A stretch of 64,000 nt of DNA from Bacteroidales bacterium UBA3290 (GTDB lineage: Bacteria > Bacteroidota > Bacteroidia > Bacteroidales > UBA932). Shown here piece by piece: positions 24,036-33,677 of the stretch (positions within the stretch are counted from its first letter, which is position 1; every line of letters starts with the position of its first letter). The position numbers and the translations under genes are program-made. The notes under the pieces were generated by a model. It ran no database searches, was not told where the DNA came from, and saw only the letters and a program-made list of their open reading frames with translations. The stretch is taken from positions 50,100-114,099 of the forward strand of contig DETK01000017.1 in the NCBI GenBank assembly GCA_002361615.1. Reading direction: 5' to 3'.

Positions 24036-25127
24036 CTACCGTTTGAGGTGCCGCAGGAATTCTTCCGACATCCTGAGGAAACCCAGGTCGGTCTGGTGGC
24101 AGCCGTCGACGGCGCCTTCGCCGTCAGGCCCCGTAAGGTTGTCGGCCGGGATGTAGCGGAAATTGTCGTAGCCTTCTTTCCGTAGTTTCAGGTAGATTTC
24201 GTGCCAATAGGCGTTCTTCTCCGCAATCTGGTCGTGAACCGGTTTGTTGACCAGTGCGTGGGAGAACCAGATGTGTTCCACCATATAGATCGGCGCTTCG
24301 GGCCGTTTCTTGGCCAGGTAGGTCAGGAAGTACCATGCGCTGTCCTGCATCACCTTGAGCGTGCAGTTCTCCAGGCAGTCGATGACGTACTGGTCGGCGT
24401 CGATGCGCGCCACCATTTCGGCAAGTGCCTTGTCCATCCGGGCATTGCCGCTGAAACCCAGGTTGACGCACTCTTTCTGCAAGGCGCGGCTGATGATGGA
24501 GGTATAGACCATGCCCGGACGCGAGGCACACCCGCCCTGGGTGATGCTCGTGCCGTAGAACACGATGGGTTTCTCCTTGCCCTTGACCAGCACCTCGCGG
24601 TGCGGCATGCCGACCTTGGCTCCCTGCGTGACGCCGATCTCGACCTTCGTCACGCCGTCGTAGAGCGGCAGGTAGGCCATATAGTCGTGGTCCTTGCCGT
24701 CCATGCCGCTGACCACGATCTGCGTCTTGGTGGTGTCCTTTCCGTTGGGGATGGCCGTGCCGACAAACTGCCAGTGATCGTTCTCATCGAGCTGGTAGAG
24801 GTCGATGCCCCGGATGCCCGTGCCGGCCATGTGGTGCATGATGAAATAGTTGAGCAAAGTCCAGCGGATGCCGATGGTACGGCTGTCACTCGAGAAGCGG
24901 ATGGCCAGACCGGCCGAATTCTGTCCGAGTTCCCAGACCGCCTTGCGGGTGTAGGGCTTCATGTCTGCCGGCAGACGCGAATAGGTCAGTTCCGTGTTGT
25001 CGTAGCCCTGATTGATCAGCATCAGGCTGCGGGCGTCGACATACTTGAGTTCCGATGCCTTCTGGGCGAAGGCGGTGGCCGGGAGCAGCAAGGCAATCAC
25101 CGGCAGGATGAGCAGGATTCGTTTCAT
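24036..25127 (-). CDS. Secreted SGNH/GDSL-type hydrolase
   Basis: The 363-residue protein has a signal peptide (cleavage after AFA, about residue 20), an N-terminal beta-rich domain (about 25-170), then an SGNH hydrolase domain. The blocks are GTSITQGG (nucleophile Ser), LGFSGNARMD (Gly and Asn of the oxyanion hole) and VDGCHQTDLGF (Asp-His). It probably cleaves acetyl or other esters on glycans outside the cytoplasm. Its ATG overlaps the miaA stop by 4 bases (ATGA), so it is the last gene of a six-gene run. The open frame continues upstream through miaA only as a shadow. Confidence 0.86.
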   Translation of the reverse strand: MKRILLILPVIALLLPATAFAQKASELKYVDARSLMLINQGYDNTELTYSRLPADMKPYTRKAVWELGQNSAGLAIRFSSDSRTIGIRWTLLNYFIMHHMAGTGIRGIDLYQLDENDHWQFVGTAIPNGKDTTKTQIVVSGMDGKDHDYMAYLPLYDGVTKVEIGVTQGAKVGMPHREVLVKGKEKPIVFYGTSITQGGCASRPGMVYTSIISRALQKECVNLGFSGNARMDKALAEMVARIDADQYVIDCLENCTLKVMQDSAWYFLTYLAKKRPEAPIYMVEHIWFSHALVNKPVHDQIAEKNAYWHEIYLKLRKEGYDNFRYIPADNLTGPDGEGAVDGCHQTDLGFLRMSEEFLRHLKR

Positions 25128-25984
25128 GACAAGGTTCTCCATTCGATTTCTATGCCCCGGCGCTCCATGCCGCGGAACCACGTCATCTGCCGCTTGGCGA
25201 ACTGGTGGATGGCGGTCTGGAGCCGGGAGACCATCTCCTCGTAACCGAGGGAGCCGGTCAGGTAGAGGGTGACGTATTTGTATTCGAGACCGTAATACAG
25301 CAGGTCTTCGGGCGTGAGGCCGCTTGTGAGCAGACCGCGCACCTCTTCGACGAGGCCTTCGTCGAGACGCGCGCGGAGCCGCCGGTCGATGCGCGCGTTG
25401 CGCTCTTCCCGTGAGACGGCAATGCCGATATACTTCGTAAGCTTGGGCAGGAAGGCCGTCCGGGTGACGGGATGGGACTCCTGCCACAGGGCGATCTCCA
25501 GGGCGCGGATCAGGCGTTGGCGCGTGTCGTAGTCCGTCGTGTTGTGCGGCGTGCGCAGCGCTTCGTAGCGCGCGATGAGTGCTTCGGTTGGAAGTTTGTC
25601 CAGCTCCGCGCGCAGCTGCGGGTCGGGCGGGACGTCGGGGAGATCGTAGCCGCAGGTGGCGGCTTCGATGTAGAGGCCGCTGCCGCCGCAGAGGATCGGC
25701 GTACGCCCCCGCTCCACGATGACGCGGTAGGCCCGTTCGAAGTCGTGCTGGTATTGGAAGATATTGTACCGGGTGCCGGCATCCACGATGTCGATCAGGT
25801 GGTAGGGGATTTCTCCGTATTCGGCCAGGTCTTTGCCCGTGCCGATATCCATACCGCGATACACCTGCCGCGAATCGCCGGAAAGGATCTCCCCGCCGAG
25901 TTCCCGGGCCAGCTGCACCGCGTAGCGGGTCTTGCCGGAGGCGGTGGGGCCGAGGACGCAGATCAGGTCGTATCCTTCCGTCAT
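25124..25984 (-). CDS. miaA: tRNA dimethylallyltransferase
   Basis: The 286-residue enzyme adds a dimethylallyl group to A37 of tRNAs that read U-starting codons. The P-loop GPTASGKT, the SGDSRQVYRGMDIGTGK motif (normally DSMQVY.GLDIGT.K) and GGSGLYIEA are clear. It is slightly shorter than the usual 300-310 residues. The ATG at 25984 (MTEGYDLICVLGP) overlaps the CNNM gene stop by 1 base. It uses dimethylallyl diphosphate made by the MEP pathway, to which ispD in this window belongs. Confidence 0.95.
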   Translation of the reverse strand: MTEGYDLICVLGPTASGKTRYAVQLARELGGEILSGDSRQVYRGMDIGTGKDLAEYGEIPYHLIDIVDAGTRYNIFQYQHDFERAYRVIVERGRTPILCGGSGLYIEAATCGYDLPDVPPDPQLRAELDKLPTEALIARYEALRTPHNTTDYDTRQRLIRALEIALWQESHPVTRTAFLPKLTKYIGIAVSREERNARIDRRLRARLDEGLVEEVRGLLTSGLTPEDLLYYGLEYKYVTLYLTGSLGYEEMVSRLQTAIHQFAKRQMTWFRGMERRGIEIEWRTLS

Positions 25985-27066
25985 CAGTCTTCGGTGTCGG
26001 TATCGGTGTCGGGAAGCTGGATTTCCTTGAAACGCTTGGCGCGCTGTTTCCAACGTTCGCGGGCAAACTGCTGCATGTCGCTCGCTTCGTCGTTCTCGTC
26101 GATGATCTCCAGGCCCAGGATCGTCTCGATGATGTCCTCGAGCGTCAGGATGCCCTGGAAGCAGCCGTATTCGTCGATGATCAGGCCGATCTGTTCTTTC
26201 TTGGCCAGCAGCGTATCCCAGATGTCGGCGATGGACTGTTCCTCGTTGAAGAAGGTGATGTCGCGCTTGATTTCGCTCAGGCGCATGTCGAACTTGTCTT
26301 CGGCCAGGTATTCGAGCGCCTCGCTGCGCAGGATGTATCCGGTGATGTATTCGGGGCTTTCGCTATAGACGGGGATGCGGGAGTAGTGCTCAAAGTCCTT
26401 GTCTTTGTAGAAGTTCTTGAGCGACATGTTCTCCGAAGCGGTCTGGCAGACCACGCGCGGGGTCATCACGTCGTAGGCTTTCACGTTGTCGAGCTTGATG
26501 ACGTTCTGGATGATGCGGTTCTCGTCTTTGTCGATTACGCCTTCCTCTTCGCCGACATTGGCCATGGCCGAGACTTCCTCGCGGCTCACCGAAGCTTCGT
26601 CGTCGTCTTTCTGGAAGATGCGGGTGATCAGTTCGATGAGGATGACGATCGGGTACATGATCACGATCAGGCCCCGGAGCATCTGCGTGGTGAAGCCCAT
26701 CAGCTTGCGGTAGTAGGACGTGCCGATGGTCTTGGGGATGATTTCCGAGAAGATGAGGATCAGCAGCGTGGTGATGGCCGACATCCAGCCGAAGAGCTCG
26801 GAGCCGCCGATGGCGGAAGCCTGCCGGCCCACGCCCGCCGCGCCGATGGTGTTGGCGATGGTGTTGAGGGCCAGGATGGCAGCCAGCGGCCGGGCACTTT
26901 CCTCTTTGTACTGCATGAAGCGGGTGGCGGGCTTATACCCTTCCTCCTCCCGCATCGTGATGTAGGAGATGGGGGTGGACATCAGCACCGACTCGAGGAT
27001 CGAGCAGAGGAAAGAGATGCACATGGCGCCCAGCAGGAAGAGCAGAAGAATGGTAATCGGCGACAT
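25984..27066 (-). CDS. CNNM/CorC-type transporter-associated protein with CBS pair
   Basis: The 360-residue protein has a DUF21/CNNM membrane domain with about four hydrophobic segments in the first 150 residues (including IFSEIIPKTIG), then two CBS domains (VMTPRVVC ... GLIIDEYGCFQGILTLEDIIE). The large C-terminal CorC/HlyC domain of longer relatives is missing, and a short charged tail takes its place. Relatives export or regulate magnesium or cobalt; the CBS pair may bind ATP-Mg. It overlaps the CapA-like gene by 1 base. Confidence 0.88.
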   Translation of the reverse strand: MSPITILLLFLLGAMCISFLCSILESVLMSTPISYITMREEEGYKPATRFMQYKEESARPLAAILALNTIANTIGAAGVGRQASAIGGSELFGWMSAITTLLILIFSEIIPKTIGTSYYRKLMGFTTQMLRGLIVIMYPIVILIELITRIFQKDDDEASVSREEVSAMANVGEEEGVIDKDENRIIQNVIKLDNVKAYDVMTPRVVCQTASENMSLKNFYKDKDFEHYSRIPVYSESPEYITGYILRSEALEYLAEDKFDMRLSEIKRDITFFNEEQSIADIWDTLLAKKEQIGLIIDEYGCFQGILTLEDIIETILGLEIIDENDEASDMQQFARERWKQRAKRFKEIQLPDTDTDTED

Positions 27067-28109
27067 TATCGAGTTTTTCTAGTCAAAGTTCCGTTGTCGG
27101 AGATGTCCAGGCCGCATTGACCCCGGAAATCGGTCTCGGAGAGGCTGCGCATGTGCTGCGCTACCTTGTCGGTGGGGTCGAGCCGGGGTCCGGTGCCCTG
27201 GGTCTGGATGAAGGAGTGGATGCGTCCTTCCACGAAGCGTCCCGTCCGGTCGATCCTGACCACCAGCACGGGGGCGTAGCCATTGACGCCGGAGAGGTTG
27301 ACGCCGAAAGTCGTGCAGAAGTTGCCCAGCGAGTAGGCTACGATGCGGTCCTTGTAGCACTCGACCGCCCGGGTCACGTGGGGACCGTGGCCGAAGACCA
27401 CGTCTGCGCCCAGGTCGATGCAGTGGTGCGCGAAAGCGCGCATGTTGCCGCGGTTCTCGCCCAGATAGGTCTCGGGGCCGTCGGGCAGGTGGGAATATTT
27501 CGAGCCTTCGGCACCGCCATGGAAAGTCACCACCAGAATGTCACACTGCGGCCGGAGGGCTGTCACGATGCGGGTGACGGCGGCCGTGTCAGTGTGTTTG
27601 AGCGTATAGGAGTTGTGTCCGAACGAGCAGATGCCGTAGCGTATGCCGTCCCTTTCGACGACGGTGCTCTCGCAGTCGGGCAGTCCGCTGTAGCTGATGC
27701 CCTCTTTCTCAAGGAGTTCACGGGTCCGGTCCAGGCCGAAGCTGCCGAAGTCGTTGGTGTGGTTGTTGGCCAGGTTGAGGTAGTCGAATCCCGCATCGGT
27801 CAGCAGGTGGGCATACCGTTCGGGCATACGGAAAGCGTAGTTGTTGGCGTTGGCGGTGTTCTTGGTGCAGACGCCGCCTTCGCAGATGACGCCTTCAAGG
27901 TTGCCGGCCGCCAGGTCGGCGTCCAGGAACAGCTGCCTGACATCGGAAAAGATATCCCGGCCCTCATTTTCCGGGAGCCGGACGGTAGGATAGGTGGTGC
28001 CCATCATGATGTCGCCGCAAAGGGCGAGCGTCAGCAGCGAGTCAGGCGCCTGGGCGCGGGCCTGCAGGGAAAGCAGAGCCAGCAGGAGGAGGAATGACAA
28101 ACGTTTCAT
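27066..28109 (-). CDS. Secreted CapA-family (metallophosphatase-fold) protein
   Basis: The 347-residue protein has a signal peptide (cleavage near ARA-Q) and the CapA/PgsA pattern: LCGDIMMG, AAGNLEG, LANNHTNDFG, TFHGGAEG and FGHGPHVTRA, which align with metal ligands of calcineurin-like phosphatases. In Bacillus, CapA is needed for poly-gamma-glutamate export, but no capBC genes are near, so that role should not be assumed. It overlaps lgt by 4 bases. Confidence 0.87.
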   Translation of the reverse strand: MKRLSFLLLLALLSLQARAQAPDSLLTLALCGDIMMGTTYPTVRLPENEGRDIFSDVRQLFLDADLAAGNLEGVICEGGVCTKNTANANNYAFRMPERYAHLLTDAGFDYLNLANNHTNDFGSFGLDRTRELLEKEGISYSGLPDCESTVVERDGIRYGICSFGHNSYTLKHTDTAAVTRIVTALRPQCDILVVTFHGGAEGSKYSHLPDGPETYLGENRGNMRAFAHHCIDLGADVVFGHGPHVTRAVECYKDRIVAYSLGNFCTTFGVNLSGVNGYAPVLVVRIDRTGRFVEGRIHSFIQTQGTGPRLDPTDKVAQHMRSLSETDFRGQCGLDISDNGTLTRKTR

Positions 28110-29017
28110 CGCTTGACCTTTTTCTTCTGCGCTTCTTTGATCTGCGCCTCGCGCTGCTCTTTCGGGAGCGGGCGGTAGTTCGTCTTCTCAGGTTCGATGC
28201 GTTTGGCCGGAATCTTCTTCTTATAGGCATAGACCAGCAGCGCGATGCCCGCCAGGATGAACGGGATGCTCAGCCATTGGCCCATGTCGAGGACCATGTT
28301 CTCTTCGAAACCGACCTGCGGTTCCTTGATGAACTCGATCAGGAAGCGCATGCCGAAACAGCCGATGAAGAACACGCCGAAGAACCAGCCGCGGTAGCGT
28401 TTCTCAAGCCGGTGGTTGTAGTTCCAAAGCAGGAAGAGGCCCAGCAGCAGGTAGGAAAGGGCTTCGTAGATCTGGGTCGGATGCTTGGGCATCGTTTCGC
28501 CGCGGCGCTCGAAGATGAAGCCCCAGGGGAGATCGGTCACGTCGCCGTAGATCTCGGAATTGAAGAGGTTGCCCAGGCGGATGAAGCAGCCGGCGAAGGC
28601 GACCGTGATGACCAGCCGGTCGAAGAGCCAGAGCATGTCGAACCCGTTTTTCTTTCCATAGCGGTGGACGTACCACCACACGGCCAGCATCACGCCGATG
28701 GCGCCGCCGTGCGATGCCAGACCGCCTTTCCAGGGTTTGAAGATCTCGACCCAGTGTTCGCTGCTCAGATAGTAGGAGGGCTCGTAGAAGAGGCAATGGC
28801 CGAGCCGGGCACCCACGATGGTACCGATCAGCAGTGCGTAGAGCAGCGGCTCGAGGAGTTTGGTGTCAACGCCCTCTCGCTTGTAGAAGCGCTCGAAGAG
28901 CCAGTAGCCCAGCGGAAAACCCGCCACGAAGAGGATCGAATACCAGCGTAGCGTAAGGGGTCCGATCTTGAAGATGACCGGATCGACGTTCCAGACGATG
29001 GAAAGGAAATCTATCAT
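28106..29017 (-). CDS. lgt: Prolipoprotein diacylglyceryl transferase
   Basis: The 303-residue inner-membrane enzyme moves diacylglycerol from phosphatidylglycerol to the lipobox cysteine of pre-lipoproteins. Seven hydrophobic segments, GARLGHCLFYEP, KGGLASHGGAIG and the signature RLGNLFNSEIYG are visible. The C terminus is a Lys/Glu-rich cytoplasmic tail. It would process GldH, the efflux adaptor and the 61-kb lipoprotein in this window. It is second in the six-gene run. Confidence 0.96.
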   Translation of the reverse strand: MIDFLSIVWNVDPVIFKIGPLTLRWYSILFVAGFPLGYWLFERFYKREGVDTKLLEPLLYALLIGTIVGARLGHCLFYEPSYYLSSEHWVEIFKPWKGGLASHGGAIGVMLAVWWYVHRYGKKNGFDMLWLFDRLVITVAFAGCFIRLGNLFNSEIYGDVTDLPWGFIFERRGETMPKHPTQIYEALSYLLLGLFLLWNYNHRLEKRYRGWFFGVFFIGCFGMRFLIEFIKEPQVGFEENMVLDMGQWLSIPFILAGIALLVYAYKKKIPAKRIEPEKTNYRPLPKEQREAQIKEAQKKKVKR

Positions 29018-29023
29018 AAGGAG

Positions 29024-29926
29024 TTATCTTTTTAATCGTGAAAAAACGCTCAGGGGAAGGGCCTTGCCGGCGCGGTCGCGGAGCACGAGTTCCCCGTAGT
29101 CCAGACTTGCGAACTTTGTGCCGAAAGCACGGCGGACCAGCGTGTCGGCCAGCACGGCGGAGTAACCGTTGGAATAGAGGTTCAGGACCATGAAGCTGCG
29201 CTCCGGCGCCAGGATAGCGGCGCACTGGGCCAGCAGTTCATAGAGGCATTCGTCGAGTTTCCAACGTTCTCCGTCAGGGCCATGGCCGTAGGCGGGCGGG
29301 TCGAGGATCAGCCCCTGGTACAGGTTGCCGCGGCGGGCTTCCCGCCGGGCGAACTTCAAGGCATCCTCGATAATCCAGCGGATGCCGTCCAGGTCGCTGA
29401 GCTCCATGTTGCCGCGCGCCCAGGTGACGACCTGGCGTACGGAGTCGAGATGGGTGACCTGCGCCCCGCCCTTGCAGGCGGCCAGCGAGGCACCTCCGGT
29501 ATAGGCGAACAAGTTGAGCACCTTGGGTGCTTCGGCCTGCGAGCCTGCGAGCTCACGTACGCTCTTGTAGATGAAATCCCAGTTGGGCGCCTGTTCGGGG
29601 AATACGCCCACGTGCTTGAAGGATGTCAGGCCGAGCCGCAGTTTGAACCCCACGGCGGGATAGGCGATTGTCCACTGCTCCTGCATCTTGTGGAGCATGT
29701 TCCAGGTTCCGCTGTCTTCTTTGCCGGCTTTGCCGAAACCGGCGCCGGGCTTGAACTCGGTGTGCGCCATCCGGCGCCATTCCGCCTCGGAGAGGCTCTT
29801 GGGCCAGAGCGCCTTCGGCTCGGGGCGCATGGTTACATACGGACCGAAGCGCTCGAGTTTCGAAAAATCACCCGAGTCAATCAGTTCGTAGTCGCTCCAG
29901 TCTGCGGAAGGTTGTTCAATCGTCAT
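29024..29926 (-). CDS. Class I SAM-dependent rRNA methyltransferase (RlmI-like)
   Basis: The 300-residue protein has a methyltransferase core with LNLFAYTGGASLAACKGGA (SAM loop), THLDSV, and LILDPPAYGHGP (the DPP motif of the RlmI/RlmK group that methylates cytosine C5 or guanine in 23S rRNA). The PUA domain of full RlmI is missing. The start at 29926 (MTIEQPSADW) is preferred because the next ATG upstream, at 29965, lies beyond the -7 element. It heads a six-gene unit that continues with lgt after 6 bases. Confidence 0.85.
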   Translation of the reverse strand: MTIEQPSADWSDYELIDSGDFSKLERFGPYVTMRPEPKALWPKSLSEAEWRRMAHTEFKPGAGFGKAGKEDSGTWNMLHKMQEQWTIAYPAVGFKLRLGLTSFKHVGVFPEQAPNWDFIYKSVRELAGSQAEAPKVLNLFAYTGGASLAACKGGAQVTHLDSVRQVVTWARGNMELSDLDGIRWIIEDALKFARREARRGNLYQGLILDPPAYGHGPDGERWKLDECLYELLAQCAAILAPERSFMVLNLYSNGYSAVLADTLVRRAFGTKFASLDYGELVLRDRAGKALPLSVFSRLKR

Positions 29927-29932
29927 ATCCGA

Positions 29933-29940
29933 CAAAGATA
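29933..29940 (-). promoter_or_regulatory. Candidate -7 element for the rRNA methyltransferase to SGNH operon
   Basis: The minus strand reads TATCTTTG and ends 6 bases before the chosen ATG, implying a very short leader. The upstream box is not clear. Confidence 0.5.
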
Positions 29941-29972
29941 CATAAAATCCCCGATATATAGACACTTCCGCG

Positions 29973-30722
29973 CTAGCAGGCCTCGAAAGCGAGACGGACC
30001 GTGAAGGAACGCTCGCCGGCGACGCGGCCTTCGGCGTACCAGACGGCGGAATCGGCGGAAGCTTCGGGGTTGTGGCCCAGGAAGAAGTCGACCTGCTCTC
30101 CGGAATGGATCTCCCGGTAGTAGCCGACCTGGATGTCGGTCAGGCGGTGGGAAGACAGGTAACGGATGCCCAGGAGGTCGGCCGCCCATTGGGGGTAGAA
30201 GCAGTTGTTGACGTGGCCATTGGAATCGAGGTCGGAATAAGCGGCCACGCGGGAGCCTGCCGGCGCCAGCTCCACTTCGGACGGGACGAGGACCTTCTGG
30301 CAGAAGGGCAGCAGGTCCTCCTCTTCGGCGAAACCGTCGGGATAGACCATTTCGCGCGATACACCCCGGCCTTCCAGGGCAATGACGGTCCAGGCGGAGG
30401 TTGCCCGGACAAGCGGTGCTCCCGCCGCGTCGTCTGCGGGCCGCAGCACATAGTTGCGCTGATACATCGGGCCGGTCCGTCCACGGAACCAGGACTGGAG
30501 TACGAGATTGTCGCCCCATACGGGCCAGCGGTCTACCACGATGTGCATGCGGTTCAGCGCCCAGAAGAGGCCGCGTTCCCGCAAAGAGGCATATCCTGCG
30601 CCGCCGGCTGCACAGGCGCGGTAGGTGAGCTCCTGGAGGCGGCTCTGCAAGGCGAAGGGTTTGATCTGCCGTTGGAGGTCCGTCTCAAAACTCTCGACGG
30701 TGAAAGGATAATCGATGATCAT
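29973..30722 (-). CDS. Acyl-ACP thioesterase
   Basis: The 249-residue protein has two hot-dog domains. The N-terminal half opens with FTVESFETDLQRQIKPFALQ and the second half has SDLDSNGHVNNCFYPQWAAD, the DxNxHVNNxxY active-site motif. It frees fatty acids from acyl carrier protein and may supply free fatty acids for phospholipid or lipid A use. The ATG at 30722 overlaps the upstream gene stop (ATGA); longer in-frame starts run through that gene. It is last in the smpB operon. Confidence 0.9.
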   Translation of the reverse strand: MIIDYPFTVESFETDLQRQIKPFALQSRLQELTYRACAAGGAGYASLRERGLFWALNRMHIVVDRWPVWGDNLVLQSWFRGRTGPMYQRNYVLRPADDAAGAPLVRATSAWTVIALEGRGVSREMVYPDGFAEEEDLLPFCQKVLVPSEVELAPAGSRVAAYSDLDSNGHVNNCFYPQWAADLLGIRYLSSHRLTDIQVGYYREIHSGEQVDFFLGHNPEASADSAVWYAEGRVAGERSFTVRLAFEAC

Positions 30723-31288
30723 ACGGAAAACGGCGGGGTTAAGCGTTCCAGCTTGTATCCGAGCTGGAAAAGTTCCATGGATGCACCGATGCGGTAGAAG
30801 ACCTGGACGGTGCGGGCGAACACATAGTAGGCCCGTGGACTCTGCGCCTCGATGTGCTCGTGCCGGATCATCGAGAGCGCTTCGGCAGCGCACTTCGAAA
30901 GGATGTCGGCGATGCGCCGGGCGGGTTCACTGTCAAGTTCGTATCCGAGCACACGCGTGACGATCTGCTCGTCGAGATCGTCAAAGCCGCGCTGGCTCTG
31001 CAGGTCGGTATAGCGGACTTGTTGAAAGGTCTGCCAGTCGGCGTCCCAGAACTTGGCCATAGCCATTCCCAGGTAGCCGGCCCAGGCCAAGGCAGCTTCC
31101 GGGTACTGCTGGTATTCCCGGACCGCATCGCTCAGGTAGGGTTTTGCCAGGGATTCGGTAAACTTGGCTTCGATGTCGTCGCTCTCAAGCAGGGTGTCGC
31201 CCATCATTCCGTCTGCCGTGCACAGCCCCGTCAGACTGTTCTGGAGGCGATTTTCATATTGCTTGAGGTATTCCTGCTCTTCCATCAT
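30719..31288 (-). CDS. Conserved alpha-helical protein of unknown function
   Basis: The 189-residue cytoplasmic protein is mostly helical with no signal peptide and no motif I recognise. It contains ALAWAGYLGMAMAKFWD and an aromatic-rich ending (AYYVFARTVQVFYRIGAS). It overlaps the thioesterase and the lactonase genes by 4 bases on each side, so it is surely translated with them. A link to either enzyme is possible but unsupported. Confidence 0.7.
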   Translation of the reverse strand: MMEEQEYLKQYENRLQNSLTGLCTADGMMGDTLLESDDIEAKFTESLAKPYLSDAVREYQQYPEAALAWAGYLGMAMAKFWDADWQTFQQVRYTDLQSQRGFDDLDEQIVTRVLGYELDSEPARRIADILSKCAAEALSMIRHEHIEAQSPRAYYVFARTVQVFYRIGASMELFQLGYKLERLTPPFSV

Positions 31289-32415
31289 CGTTGGTAGACG
31301 ACACCGTAAACGGGTTCTCCGTAGAAGGCGTTGAAGGATATCTCCCGGAAGAGCGACAGGGAGCCGTCGGCCGCATTGCGTTTGAAGAACTGGAGAACGC
31401 CGCCGTTCTTGCAGAAGACGGCCATGTACTCGCCTGTAGGAAGGCCCTCGGGCAGGAAGAAGAAGTCGCGAACGTGGGCTCCCGTGTGCTGGTAGCCGAT
31501 GCGGTCCAGCAAGCCGTCGGGGCGGAGCTGTGCGATCACCAGTCCGTCGTCGCCATTGCGCAGCGAGGCATAGAGGTGACGGCCGTCGGGGCTCAGCTGC
31601 AGGTCGCCGCCAGATTGCCCGGGGAAGGCGGGATTACCGACCGGAAGCCTTTGCAGTAAGGTCGGGCGGTCGTCCATCGCCGTGAAGTCGGGCATCGAAT
31701 AGACCAGCAGTTCGTTGCTCAGTTCCGTGAGGACATAGAAATGCGAACCGCTGCGGTCGATCACCAGATGGCGCGGACCGCTCCCCGCCGGGGTTGGAAT
31801 GGCGAAGAGCGTTTCCAGCCGCAATTCACGGTTGAGCCGTTTGTCGCAGAGCGGACGGACCGTGCTGTCGAACATCCGCAGCACGTGGATGCAGTCGGAG
31901 CCCAGGTCGACGGCCAGCAGGAAGTTGCCGTGCTGCACCAGATGGTGGATGTGTGCGGCCTGCTGGCGTTCCACTACCGGCCCGTGCCCTTCAAAGTGTA
32001 CTACCTGGGCCGGCGGCAGGATGCGTCCGTCCTGCACCGGGAAAAGCGAGATGCTTCCGCCTGAATAGTCGGCCGTGAGCAGTGCGCCGTTGTCGGGATC
32101 CCCGCACTGGTTGTAATAGCCGGGCAGGTAGATCAGGTGGCAGGGATCGGGCGAAGTCCCCCGGATTTCGGAGCGCTTGACGATGCGTCCGAAAGGGAGC
32201 GGCTTCAAGCGGTCGTAGGGGTGGACTTCAAAGGAATAGACGCCCGAATTGTCGCCACTCTCCGATACGGCGAAGAGAAAACGCCTGTCTGGCGAAAGCG
32301 CCAGACAGGACGTGTTTTCTGCTTCGAAGACACTGTTGCCGAGCACCTCGAAGGTGGCGATGCCCAGTTCGAGCAGGCGCAGGCGCTGCCCGTATGTCCC
32401 GACGATCAGATCCAT
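31285..32415 (-). CDS. Lactonase-family beta-propeller (6-phosphogluconolactonase-like)
   Basis: The 376-residue protein has the seven-bladed YbhE/Pgl propeller pattern: IVGTYG at the start, LALSPDRRFLFAVSE, GSGPRHLVIDRSGSHFYVLTE and DLQLSPDGRHLYASLR. It has no signal peptide, so it is cytoplasmic. Family members hydrolyse 6-phosphogluconolactone or other sugar lactones; assignment to the pentose phosphate pathway is inference. It lies 8 bases after pgk. Confidence 0.85.
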   Translation of the reverse strand: MDLIVGTYGQRLRLLELGIATFEVLGNSVFEAENTSCLALSPDRRFLFAVSESGDNSGVYSFEVHPYDRLKPLPFGRIVKRSEIRGTSPDPCHLIYLPGYYNQCGDPDNGALLTADYSGGSISLFPVQDGRILPPAQVVHFEGHGPVVERQQAAHIHHLVQHGNFLLAVDLGSDCIHVLRMFDSTVRPLCDKRLNRELRLETLFAIPTPAGSGPRHLVIDRSGSHFYVLTELSNELLVYSMPDFTAMDDRPTLLQRLPVGNPAFPGQSGGDLQLSPDGRHLYASLRNGDDGLVIAQLRPDGLLDRIGYQHTGAHVRDFFFLPEGLPTGEYMAVFCKNGGVLQFFKRNAADGSLSLFREISFNAFYGEPVYGVVYQR

Positions 32416-32423
32416 GGGAACCG

Positions 32424-33677
32424 TCAGTCTTCGCGGATGGCTACGATGCCGGGAAGGTCTTTGCCTTCGATGGCTTCGAGCATCGCGCCGCCGCCGGTGG
32501 AGACGTAGCTCACCTTGTCGGCATAGCCCATCTGGTTGACGGCTGCGACCGAGTCGCCGCCGCCTACGAGCGTGTAGGCGCCCTTGGCGGTGGCTTCTGC
32601 CAGCGCCTCGGCGATCTTCAGCGTACCGGTGGCGAAGGTGGGCATTTCGAATACGCCCACGGGGCCGTTCCAGAGGATGGTCTTGGAGTCAAGGATGATC
32701 TTGCGCCAGTTTTCAATCGATTTCTCGCCGGCGTCCATGCCCTGCCAGCCTTCGGGAATCTCGTGCGAGGGCACGACCTTCACGTTGGCGTCGTTGCTGA
32801 AATCGTCGGCCACGCGGGTCTGGACGGAAAGGGAGATGTTCACGCCGAGCTGCTTGGCGCGCTGCATGATTTCGAGGGCGTCGGGAATCAGCTCGTCTTC
32901 GTGGAGCGAGTTGCCGATGGTACCGCCTTCCGCCTTGATGAAGGTGTAGCCCATGCCGCCGCCGATGATCAGGTTATCGACCTTGGTGACCAGGTTCTTG
33001 AGCACCTCGAGCTTCGAGGAGACTTTCGAGCCGCCGATGATGGCGGTGAAGGGGTGCTGGGCATTCTTGAGCACGTTGTCGATGGCCCGGATCTCGCCTT
33101 CCATCAGGTAGCCGAACATCTTGTCGTTCGGGAAATACTTGGCGATCAGCGCCGTGGAGGCGTGGGCGCGGTGCGCCGTGCCGAAGGCGTCGTTGATGTA
33201 GCAGTCGGCGTAGGAGGCGAGCTTCTTCGTGAAGGCCTTCTGGCTTTCCTTGACAGCGGCCTTGGCAGCTTTCTTCTCCTCGTCGGTGGCATCTTCGGCC
33301 AGTCCGCGGGGTTTGCCTTCCTCTTCGGCGTAGAAACGGAGATTTTCGAGTACCAGCACTTCACCCGGTTTGAGAGCGGCTGCCTGCTCGTCGGCCTTCT
33401 GGCAGTCCGGGGCGAACTGCACCGGAACGCCGAGATACTGCGACACGCGGGCGAGGATGTGCTTGAGGGAGAACTTCTCCGCCGGGCCCTTCGGGCGGCC
33501 GAGATGCGACATGATGATCAGGGCGCCGCCGCCTTCGAGCACCTTCTTGAGGGTGGGGATGGCAGCCCGGATGCGGGTGTCGTCGGTAATTTCGAACTGG
33601 TCGTTCAACGGCACGTTGAAATCGACGCGGACAATGGCCTTCTTGCCATTGAAATCATAGGAATCAATCTGTTTCAT
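32424..33677 (-). CDS. pgk: Phosphoglycerate kinase
   Basis: The 417-residue glycolytic enzyme transfers phosphate from 1,3-bisphosphoglycerate to [12 protein letters not shown], the HLGRPKG substrate motif, [12 protein letters not shown], and the C-terminal [13 protein letters not shown] (nucleotide loop) and [13 protein letters not shown] are present. It is full length with the Bacteroidota-type insertion of charged residues near 125-140. Its first 14 bases overlap the end of smpB. Confidence 0.97.
   Translation of the reverse strand: MKQIDSYDFNGKKAIVRVDFNVPLNDQFEITDDTRIRAAIPTLKKVLEGGGALIIMSHLGRPKGPAEKFSLKHILARVSQYLGVPVQFAPDCQKADEQAAALKPGEVLVLENLRFYAEEEGKPRGLAEDATDEEKKAAKAAVKESQKAFTKKLASYADCYINDAFGTAHRAHASTALIAKYFPNDKMFGYLMEGEIRAIDNVLKNAQHPFTAIIGGSKVSSKLEVLKNLVTKVDNLIIGGGMGYTFIKAEGGTIGNSLHEDELIPDALEIMQRAKQLGVNISLSVQTRVADDFSNDANVKVVPSHEIPEGWQGMDAGEKSIENWRKIILDSKTILWNGPVGVFEMPTFATGTLKIAEALAEATAKGAYTLVGGGDSVAAVNQMGYADKVSYVSTGGGAMLEAIEGKDLPGIVAIRED

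Noticed and set aside
24036..26066. A single 676-codon minus-strand gene fusing an Arg/Pro-rich N terminus to the SGNH hydrolase
   Set aside because: The upstream part is miaA in another frame; the hydrolase has its own ATG and signal peptide at 25127.
27066..28109. Poly-gamma-glutamate capsule synthesis locus
   Set aside because: Only the CapA-like gene is present; capB and capC are absent, and the operon holds lgt, miaA and a CNNM-type gene.
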